Shown piece by piece: positions 26,649 to 34,423 of a stretch of 64,000 nucleotides of DNA. Where the stretch lies: assembly GCA_049317525.1 (NCBI GenBank), contig JBMOIC010000007.1, positions 31,163 through 95,162 on the forward strand. Reading direction: 5' to 3'. Both the position numbers and the translations under genes were made by a program. The notes beneath the pieces are model-generated. The model was given only the letters and a program-made list of their open reading frames with translations, did no database searches and was not told the origin of the DNA. Origin of the DNA: UBA961 sp049317525. Its GTDB lineage: Bacteria; Bacteroidota; Ignavibacteria; Kapaibacteriales; UBA961. Each line of letters opens with the position of its first letter. The first letter of the stretch is position 1.

Positions 26649-29357
26649 ATGAAAAATTTTATATCAAAATATACATCGTTGCTTGTTGCGCCGCTTCTGC
26701 TTGCTTCTGCACTTCAGTATGCATCAGCACAACGAGTATATGATGAATTCGACGCTCCGACAGTTGTAGAGGGTAGACTATACATTGATTATGGTAAAAC
26801 ACCTACTACACTAAGTGAAAGATTTTTGTCACCATATAATGTAAATTTAGAATATACAGAAAATGGTGCAGGAGCTATAGCTTTAGTTCCTAATGATACT
26901 AAAGATGGTTATGTTTCTTTGAAACTACCATTTACAATTCAATATGCTGGATCTACATTTCCTGCAACAACCGATATTTCAATATCAGTAAATGGATTTG
27001 TAGTTTTTAATCCCTTTCCATCAAGTTTTGGCTTAGATCCTATGGAATTATTCCGTGGTGATTCTTTGACAAATGTTGTTGCTCCTTATTGGGGTAATCA
27101 CAATTATACCGATGGTACAGGTGGATTTTTGAAATCAGCTATTTCATATCAAATAACTGGTCTAGCACCAAAGCGTAAATTGACAATTGAATGGAAAAAT
27201 TTAAATGTTAATACAAAAAATGGTGTTGGTGATCCAACTAGCGTAGCAAACTTTCAAGTTTCTTTTTATGAAAGAGATGTACCAAGTACAGTTGGTGTAA
27301 ATTTGGCAGCAAATAATAAAGCTCCAGACATTGAATTTGCATACGGTACATTTGGTGGTAATGGTAATATTTCACCAACAGCAATGAACGGTGCTTCAGT
27401 TGGTATTAATGGTGCTTCAGCTAAGCAATTTATGAATGGCTTAAGTTATTTAAATCCATCTACAACAACAACTTCAATGAATACTACTACTTTTTGGCCA
27501 GTATCTGGAACAACAAGTAAAACTATTCGTTTTGAAACATATCAGCGTTCAACACCAATCAATCCTGATGATTTCTTCTCTAGATTCTCATTGGGTTCAG
27601 ACAGAGATGACGGATATTTCAAAGTTGATTTAAGTCGTTTAAACTTTGACTTTACATTTGCTGGTTTAAAGCAAACTAATCTTTGGATAAATATCAATGG
27701 ATATTCTACATTTTCAGATCCTGAAGTATTTACACATATAGTTTCAGCTGATCCAAATGCATTATACATTAATAGTTCATCTTATCCATTTAATGTAGTA
27801 GCTCCTTTCTGGGGTGACCACATTTATCGTCGTGGTGGTGAGCAAGCAGTTCCAAGTTCAGCTGGATTCTACTTAGGTTCTGAAATATCTTATGTAGTAG
27901 TAGGTTCTTATCCAAGTAGACGTTTAATTCTTCAATGGAAGAACTTAAATGTTAATGATAAAACATTACCAAACTCAGTTGCTAATTTTCAAGCTGTATT
28001 TTATGAAGGTGTAGATGAAATTTATCCTTCTAATTATGCTGGTGGAATTGAATTTGCATACGGTGATGTTGGTAATAATACATTAACAACAGCGAAAGCA
28101 ATCAATGTTAAAGGTTCTTCAGTTGGTTTGAAAGGTAATTTAGGTGGTCTTTTACCTCCTAATGCAGATTTCATCAACGGTTTAACTTATAATAATATTA
28201 GAACTGCATTTTCATCGAAATTACTAACAGACGGATGGCGTCCAAGTGGTGGAGCATCATCTTCAGAAGGTCGTCGTATATTCTTCCGTGCTATCCCACG
28301 CTATTATACAGCAGGTTGGGGTGACGGTGATGCTGATTTATCACAAATTAGAACAAGAAAACATACCGGTCTTCAACAAAATCGTTTTGTTACAGTAAAT
28401 GATGCAAGATTAATCATGCGTTGGTTAGTAAATGATTCTAAATTAACTAATGACTTTAGAGTTGATTCTATCCAATATGGTAATTCTTATCATGCTGATG
28501 TTAATCACAATGGACGTTTCTATTATAGTACACGTACATTTGATAATCAAAGAGACACTTTAAGCTGGAGACGTCCAATTGATCGCGATACTTTTGGTAC
28601 TCGTGTTCGTTATGACTCTGTAGAAAGCTTATCTGGTTTACCTGCTGATATTGGTCCATTGCGTTTAATTTATTTTGAAGCAACACCTTTAGATGCAGCT
28701 TATATTTTACATTACAATGCTGGTAGAATACCATCATTGCCATGGATTTGGGATACAATCCCATCCTATGGTAAATCAGTTACTCCAGTATCTAACGGAA
28801 TTTCATTTGGTAAGCCTTTTGTTTCTACAGATGGCAACAAAGTAGTTCCAGTTTATGCTAATGCAAAAACAAATAATCCTTTTTCATTTAGTGTTACATT
28901 AAATGCTGAAGTAAAATCTGCTGAAACTTCTAATGATGAATCTGGTAATATCATTACTAATGATTCTAAAACAGTTCATTTTGCTTCTTCTAGCATTACA
29001 GATATTACATCTCCAATTGCATTTATTACCGTAAACAATGAAAGTGATTTACAAGCGACAAACAAAGTTGTAAATGATATAGTATTAGGTAAAGAAATCA
29101 TTGAAAATAATGATATATCTAGTGTTATGGCTGCTTATCCTAATCCATTCGAAAATGAGATTATGGTAAATGTACCAGCTGAGTTCAAGGGTGGAGTTTT
29201 AACAGTATCTGATGTTACTGGTAAAGTTATCTCAACAATGAATATCAATCAAGAAACAATGTTAATAAATACATTTGCTGGTTATTCAGCAGGTGTTTAT
29301 ACAATATCAATGATTAATGGTTCACATACTACTAAATTTGTAGTTGTAAAACGCTAA
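26649..29357 (+). CDS. T9SS-secreted protein with duplicated domain and dockerin-like region
   Basis: This 902-residue protein has a signal peptide (ending YASAQ, about residue 27). Two tandem copies of a domain follow (about 94-297 and 298-553), each with NVVAPYWGNH or NVVAPFWGDH, a KLTIEWKNLNVN or RLILQWKNLNVN strand, FAYG and ASVGI/SSVGL. Residues about 554-697 resemble a dockerin: a GDGDADLS loop with VNDARLIMRWL, then HADVNHNGRF and, after an insertion, DAAYILHYNAGRIPSLPW. The C-terminus (about 826-902) is a T9SS type-A sorting domain (YPNPFENEIMV, SDVTGKV, AGVYTISM). The gene lies 7 bases before a cohesin-like gene. Confidence 0.85.
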   Translation: MKNFISKYTSLLVAPLLLASALQYASAQRVYDEFDAPTVVEGRLYIDYGKTPTTLSERFLSPYNVNLEYTENGAGAIALVPNDTKDGYVSLKLPFTIQYAGSTFPATTDISISVNGFVVFNPFPSSFGLDPMELFRGDSLTNVVAPYWGNHNYTDGTGGFLKSAISYQITGLAPKRKLTIEWKNLNVNTKNGVGDPTSVANFQVSFYERDVPSTVGVNLAANNKAPDIEFAYGTFGGNGNISPTAMNGASVGINGASAKQFMNGLSYLNPSTTTTSMNTTTFWPVSGTTSKTIRFETYQRSTPINPDDFFSRFSLGSDRDDGYFKVDLSRLNFDFTFAGLKQTNLWININGYSTFSDPEVFTHIVSADPNALYINSSSYPFNVVAPFWGDHIYRRGGEQAVPSSAGFYLGSEISYVVVGSYPSRRLILQWKNLNVNDKTLPNSVANFQAVFYEGVDEIYPSNYAGGIEFAYGDVGNNTLTTAKAINVKGSSVGLKGNLGGLLPPNADFINGLTYNNIRTAFSSKLLTDGWRPSGGASSSEGRRIFFRAIPRYYTAGWGDGDADLSQIRTRKHTGLQQNRFVTVNDARLIMRWLVNDSKLTNDFRVDSIQYGNSYHADVNHNGRFYYSTRTFDNQRDTLSWRRPIDRDTFGTRVRYDSVESLSGLPADIGPLRLIYFEATPLDAAYILHYNAGRIPSLPWIWDTIPSYGKSVTPVSNGISFGKPFVSTDGNKVVPVYANAKTNNPFSFSVTLNAEVKSAETSNDESGNIITNDSKTVHFASSSITDITSPIAFITVNNESDLQATNKVVNDIVLGKEIIENNDISSVMAAYPNPFENEIMVNVPAEFKGGVLTVSDVTGKVISTMNINQETMLINTFAGYSAGVYTISMINGSHTTKFVVVKR

Positions 29358-29363
29358 TCGTTA

Positions 29364-30494
29364 ATGAGATTATACTTAACATATGCTGTATTACTCATTA
29401 CCTTGATGAGTAATACAGTAATGTTGGGTAGCTTTCCTAGACAATTGATATTAACTATAGATGCTGTTCCTGATGATGATATTTGCACAGGAACAAGATC
29501 TAAATTTACAGTTCTTTTAAAAACGATTCTTTATACGACAGATAGTCTTGCTGGTTATGAAATTGATATTTCTTATGATACATCAAAAGTAGTTATAGAT
29601 CAAGCACTTAAAGTCAAAACAATGAGTAATAAAATACCATCAAGTAATTTCTTCTTTAGAATTAGGGAACCAGGTATAGCGAGTGTAATAGGTTTCTTAA
29701 ATTATAATGAAGGTTACTTAAATGGAGATTCGATATTAGTAGTTCTAACTGGATTTTGGAAGAATCCTTTATGTACAGATTCTACTAATTTAAAAATAGC
29801 TGACTTTATTCCAGCTTTCGAGTTCGGAACTGAAGACAGACCAGTAGTTTTAAATAATAAATGCATATTATTTAATAGAAAAAAAGAGAGTTTAACGTCT
29901 ACTATAGAATTAAGTGCTACGAAAGGTATTGAAGATTCAATAGTATATGAAAGATCAAAATATGATTCAAGTTATTCTGTAAAAGTAAAACTTGATAAGT
30001 ATGCAGGAAATAGTGGAATTAAATTGATTGCAAAACAATTTATTCCTAGTTCAACAAGTAGATTAAGAGCTAATGTTGTATCACAAGAAAATACAGTGTT
30101 TACAATTAGTAAAGACAGTACAGAAATTGAAATTAGAAAGATTGACAAGTATAAGACGGCATTATTAGATGTGAACTTTATAATTACTGAAGAAATAGAA
30201 GATACACTTACAATTTCAAAGTGGTTATTATATACAGAAGGACTCAAATGTGATTGTTTAGTCATAAATGATACTTCTATCTTAAGTCTTGCTTTGTATC
30301 GAAAAAACAAATTAGATACAATTATAAATTCAGCACATGAAGAATATATAGAGCAAGAAATGTGTACCGACTTTTATGATGTGATGGGACGCTTTATTGA
30401 AACAGACTGTATTGAGAGTAAAGCAATACCAGCATTTACAAAGAGAAGGAAAGCACTCAAAATTGGCACAAACCTTATTAAATACATAGAATAG
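29364..30494 (+). CDS. Secreted protein with cohesin-like N-terminal domain
   Basis: This 376-residue protein has a signal peptide (about 1-22). An N-terminal domain (about 28-165) has the cohesin-like pattern SLAGYEIDISYDTSKV followed by strands and GDSILVVLTGFW. The rest is strand-rich and unrecognised. Near the end CTDFYDVMGRFIETD resembles the central strand pair of a T9SS sorting domain, but the initial YPNP motif and the normal ending are missing, so export through T9SS is uncertain. It follows the dockerin-like gene by only 6 bases, so the two are almost certainly co-expressed. Confidence 0.6.
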   Translation: MRLYLTYAVLLITLMSNTVMLGSFPRQLILTIDAVPDDDICTGTRSKFTVLLKTILYTTDSLAGYEIDISYDTSKVVIDQALKVKTMSNKIPSSNFFFRIREPGIASVIGFLNYNEGYLNGDSILVVLTGFWKNPLCTDSTNLKIADFIPAFEFGTEDRPVVLNNKCILFNRKKESLTSTIELSATKGIEDSIVYERSKYDSSYSVKVKLDKYAGNSGIKLIAKQFIPSSTSRLRANVVSQENTVFTISKDSTEIEIRKIDKYKTALLDVNFIITEEIEDTLTISKWLLYTEGLKCDCLVINDTSILSLALYRKNKLDTIINSAHEEYIEQEMCTDFYDVMGRFIETDCIESKAIPAFTKRRKALKIGTNLIKYIE

Positions 30495-30543
30495 AAATAA
30501 CAATTTATAACATTTATTGATGTATCATCAAACGGAGTTACAA

Positions 30544-33500
30544 ATGCAAACTTCAGACACAAGAATTAAGAGACGATTTACGGCTCTGTTTTTTCTGTCT
30601 TTGTGCATTACGCTTATAAGCTCATTTAGAGTTTATGCGGCAATACCAAAGGCTGACATTCCTATGTTAAGCTTAACAGGACGGGAAAACGGCTATAACA
30701 ATGCGGTTTATTCAGATGGCCGTATATGGCTTGGTTATGCCGATACTCGTATTCGCGAGATTTTAGTACCTGTGTATATCAAGAATCTTTGGTACGATTC
30801 AACCAATGTAACAGACAAACGTTATAGTGGTTTCCCCATTTATAGTTTTACATATTCAGTACTATATGATGGTAGAGTATTTGAAGCTTTAGGTGCCCAA
30901 TTTACAGGTTCTAAAAGAACAGATCCAGTAGGTATAGCACAAGGTTTCGAATTAGAATTTGATGATGTTCCAGATACAACACGTTATGGTGTGTACATAC
31001 GTGGATCAGTTAGTGCGGAAACAAAATATGGACGTCGTCTTTATGTTACAGGTCGTTCAACGAAACCATTGCCAGTAACAGACGAAGATGGAACATTCAG
31101 AGAATTAATGTATATCCGTATGAAGGTTACATTAACTAAGAATAATCTTGTTAATGATCCAACAAAATATAATGGATCTGATAAGTCAGCTCTTTATATC
31201 TCTAATGATTCTATGACATTTAATGATTTTAGAATTGGTAGAGATAATCCATTCCCATTGGTTTCTGATGGTGATCAAACAAATCCATATAAGGACAAGT
31301 CATATCGTAAAGATAAGCGTGACTCTATTTCTTTAGCTGGCGTTTCAATGTCTTCTGACCTATTACCTGAATATCCAAGCCGTCCAGGCGTGATTTGGGT
31401 TAATTATGGTGAATTACCACAAATATCTTTTAAAGATTTTCAAGGTAATGGATTTGATCAAGTTCGTCAAGATCCTACAGCTGCAGATGGTTCAAAATGG
31501 GAATTAACAACACCATTAGTTATTGACTCTGCTACTAATGCTCGTGATGCACGACGTGATATTATTTTGTTAAATTCTTCAGTAAGAAGTCGTCTAACAA
31601 ACTTGAATATACGTTCAGATTCTCCATGGTTATTCTTTCAAACAGTTTCTCCTGGTTTCCAACCAATTAGAAATATTTCTAGAGATGCTGATATTGATTT
31701 TATCGATAATGGTATTAATGGACCAGTTCCTCCGAATCTAAAAGATGCTCGTAATCAAATAGTTGCAGCTCAAGATCCTATTCGCTTCCGTATTTTTGCT
31801 AGAACTAGTGAATTACGTAATGGTGATGCAGAATATGCTGGTATTTATATTGGTTATATCACTTTAACATCAAATAGTGCTAAAGTATCTCCTGTTAGAT
31901 TAAAAGTGACATTTATTCACTTAAGAAATCCTGTAGAGCCAGGTAGTTTTGCACGTCCAAAATCACCAGAATTTGGTTTAGATTGGGGTATGAAACTTAC
32001 AATACGTAATTCTCGTGGTGCTATTGGTGATACAACAAACTTAGTATTTGGTACTGGTCATAGAGCAACTGATGGACCTGACACATTATTTGGTGAATAT
32101 GCATATGATCCACTAAATATAGCTACAGGTTTTTATGCTCGTTGGTATACACCATGGGTTAAAGATGCAAATGGTGTTGAAGTATCTCCTAATGGTTTAG
32201 GTGATATGCAAGTTGATGCTTCTGATGATAAACCTTATAGAAGAGATTCTCGTTCAAGAGACATTCGTGATTACGCGGTAGATTCAACCTTATTCTATCT
32301 TTGCCGTTTTGATGCAAATGGTGTAAATAATTATCCAATCGTATTAACTTGGGATGTTCGTGATTTCCCAGACGGTGCAGATTTATATCTTAGAGATACT
32401 TTAAATGGTGGTATATTCAGCGTAAACATGCGTGAAGCTACACCAGATGGAGATTATGGTCGTTCATTTACTATTCGTGATGCTAAGATTAAGTCTTTTA
32501 TTATTGAATATCGTTTACCTGGTTCAGCAAGTTTCCCTGTTGTTCAAAAAGGTTGGAATTTATTGTCTTTACCTTTACGTCCATCAAATCCTAACTATAA
32601 AGCAGTATTTCCAAATGCAATCAATAAGCCATTCCTATTTTCAAATAATCAATACCAAGATGAACAAATCCTTAAACCAGGTATTGGATATTTTGTAAAG
32701 TTTGGTGATAAGATTGATTCAACACAAATTGGTTCAAGAGTTTCTGAATTCAGAAAGAACTTTAATGAAGTAAGGTTGTTTAGCGGTTGGAATACAGTTG
32801 GTACTCCATCTTCTAGAGTTAATGTTGCTGATATTACCTATGAATTAAATTCTGGTGCTATTGAAACACTAAAGAATGATGTATATGGATATACTACAGA
32901 TCGTGGTTACACATCTGTATCAGAGATTGTTCCTGGTTTAGGATACTGGATTAAAGTTCAAAATGAAGGTTATTATCGTGCAAAAGGTTCAGGATTACCA
33001 AAGGTAATTTCTAATTCTTCTAATGAATTTGCTGGTTTCTCTTCTGTAACTGTTCAAGATGCAGATGGTAAATCAAATACATTAAAAGTTTCTGAATTAA
33101 ATACAGTTAATACGAATCGTTTCGAATTACCACCAGTGTTCGCTTCTGATATGTTCGATGTACGTTTTGCTAATAATTCTTATGTAGCAAATGGCAATGA
33201 CATGACAATCCGCGTTCAAGGTGCTACATTCCCTATGACTCTTACTTCACAAGGATTAGTCGGTAATTATACTGCTATTAATGCAGCTACCGGTGAAATT
33301 CTAGGTGTTGTTAGTTCATCAAATTCATTAGTAATTAATAATTCTAATGTATCAACAATTAAATTAGCTAAGGTACTTAATGCAGATGCAGCAAATGTTG
33401 AGGTATATCCTAATCCTGCTACAAATGCTTTAAATGTTCGTACAGCTACAACAGGTGCAGTATCTGTAAATATGCTAGATATCTTTGGTAATACTGTAGC

Positions 33501-33624
33501 AACTTCATCAATCAATGGTAATGCATTGACAATCAATACTAATGAATTTGCAAATGGTACTTATACATTAACAATTTCTGTTAATGGTGTTATCACAACA
33601 CAAAGAATAGTTATCAATCGCTAA
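30544..33624 (+). CDS. T9SS-secreted surface protein with recurring FELPP module
   Basis: This 1026-residue protein starts at ATG 30544 after CGGAG, with a signal peptide ending RVYA; an upstream TTG at 30517 is unlikely. The middle contains a module (about 480-658) with LVFGTGHRATDG, FYARW, PIVLTWDVRD and SFIIEYRLPG. A pair of GWNLLSLPL / GWNTVGTP segments follows, each ending in GYF(V)K or GYWIK (about 668-813). A second partial module copy (FELPPVFASDMFDVRF) is at about 850. The end (about 952-1026) is a T9SS type-A sorting domain with VYPNPATNALNV, LDIFGNTV and NGTYTLTI. It is probably anchored at the surface via A-LPS or the like; the function is unknown. Confidence 0.85.
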   Translation: MQTSDTRIKRRFTALFFLSLCITLISSFRVYAAIPKADIPMLSLTGRENGYNNAVYSDGRIWLGYADTRIREILVPVYIKNLWYDSTNVTDKRYSGFPIYSFTYSVLYDGRVFEALGAQFTGSKRTDPVGIAQGFELEFDDVPDTTRYGVYIRGSVSAETKYGRRLYVTGRSTKPLPVTDEDGTFRELMYIRMKVTLTKNNLVNDPTKYNGSDKSALYISNDSMTFNDFRIGRDNPFPLVSDGDQTNPYKDKSYRKDKRDSISLAGVSMSSDLLPEYPSRPGVIWVNYGELPQISFKDFQGNGFDQVRQDPTAADGSKWELTTPLVIDSATNARDARRDIILLNSSVRSRLTNLNIRSDSPWLFFQTVSPGFQPIRNISRDADIDFIDNGINGPVPPNLKDARNQIVAAQDPIRFRIFARTSELRNGDAEYAGIYIGYITLTSNSAKVSPVRLKVTFIHLRNPVEPGSFARPKSPEFGLDWGMKLTIRNSRGAIGDTTNLVFGTGHRATDGPDTLFGEYAYDPLNIATGFYARWYTPWVKDANGVEVSPNGLGDMQVDASDDKPYRRDSRSRDIRDYAVDSTLFYLCRFDANGVNNYPIVLTWDVRDFPDGADLYLRDTLNGGIFSVNMREATPDGDYGRSFTIRDAKIKSFIIEYRLPGSASFPVVQKGWNLLSLPLRPSNPNYKAVFPNAINKPFLFSNNQYQDEQILKPGIGYFVKFGDKIDSTQIGSRVSEFRKNFNEVRLFSGWNTVGTPSSRVNVADITYELNSGAIETLKNDVYGYTTDRGYTSVSEIVPGLGYWIKVQNEGYYRAKGSGLPKVISNSSNEFAGFSSVTVQDADGKSNTLKVSELNTVNTNRFELPPVFASDMFDVRFANNSYVANGNDMTIRVQGATFPMTLTSQGLVGNYTAINAATGEILGVVSSSNSLVINNSNVSTIKLAKVLNADAANVEVYPNPATNALNVRTATTGAVSVNMLDIFGNTVATSSINGNALTINTNEFANGTYTLTISVNGVITTQRIVINR

Positions 33625-33647
33625 TATTTCAGGTTAACTGATTATTT

Positions 33648-33682
33648 AGGGTAACAGAGTCATCTCTGTTGCCCTTTTTTTT
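33648..33682 (+). terminator. Rho-independent terminator after the surface-protein gene
   Basis: A 12-base-pair stem (AGGGTAACAGAG / CTCTGTTGCCCT, one G-T pair) with loop TCAT is followed by eight T. It separates the large surface-protein unit from the small module protein downstream. Confidence 0.92.
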
Positions 33683-33695
33683 ATGTAGGAAAAAC

Positions 33696-34418
33696 ATGAA
33701 TAAATTTCTAATAGGTATAATACTGTTTTTAATAATTTGCAAAACGGGTGTATCTCAAACTCTAGATCTAACATTTGTAGATAATAATAGTCCAAAACCG
33801 CTTACTCTAACAATGGGATTTAGAACAGGTGCGACATTTGGTATAGATACAGTTTATGGAGAGCAAGAATTACCTCCTTTTCAACCCGTAGGTACTGGAC
33901 ATGCAGTATTAGTTATGGATTTGGATAAAAGCAGGACATATTCAAGTTCTATAGATCTATATGCTTATAAAGATATAAGAAGTATGGAACCTATTAATAC
34001 AGCTGACACGTTTTGGATTGCATTATCACCTTGGACACAAGATAGAAAGCAAATGGAATTTAGTTGGAATTGGCCTCTAGATAATGGCTTAGATTCTATT
34101 GTAATTATGGATAAAGGCGGTGTAGCATTTAAGACTACATTAAATTCAAATAAATCCATCATCATAAAACCAAATGATTTTGGGGTAGGTGCTATAACAA
34201 TTGAAAACTATTATGTGATCATGTATAGAAGTAAAACAGCTAATTCTATAGAAAGAGAAGCAAGTAGTGATGAATATTTTAATGCATATACATTACTTGG
34301 ACATTGTGTTTTGTCTCATGTCACCTACGATGATATCATTGTTCAATTACAAGAAATGCAAAACGGCTTATATATCTTACAATCTCCTACACAAACACTG
34401 AAAATCAAAAATTTCTAA
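33696..34418 (+). CDS. Small secreted protein consisting of the shared module plus a degenerate sorting tail
   Basis: This 240-residue protein starts at ATG 33696 with a signal peptide ending TGVSQ. Its body matches the module seen in the two large surface proteins upstream: LTMGFRTGATFGID, EQELPPFQP, MEFSWNWP, a D-x-x-G-V-A-F strand and ENYYVIMYRS. The last 45 residues (AYTLLGHCVLSH, LQEMQNGLYIL, TLKIKN) look like a T9SS type-A sorting domain that lacks the initial YPNP strand. It begins 13 bases after a terminator, so it needs its own promoter or read-through. Confidence 0.7.
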   Translation: MNKFLIGIILFLIICKTGVSQTLDLTFVDNNSPKPLTLTMGFRTGATFGIDTVYGEQELPPFQPVGTGHAVLVMDLDKSRTYSSSIDLYAYKDIRSMEPINTADTFWIALSPWTQDRKQMEFSWNWPLDNGLDSIVIMDKGGVAFKTTLNSNKSIIIKPNDFGVGAITIENYYVIMYRSKTANSIEREASSDEYFNAYTLLGHCVLSHVTYDDIIVQLQEMQNGLYILQSPTQTLKIKNF

Positions 34419-34423
34419 AAGAA

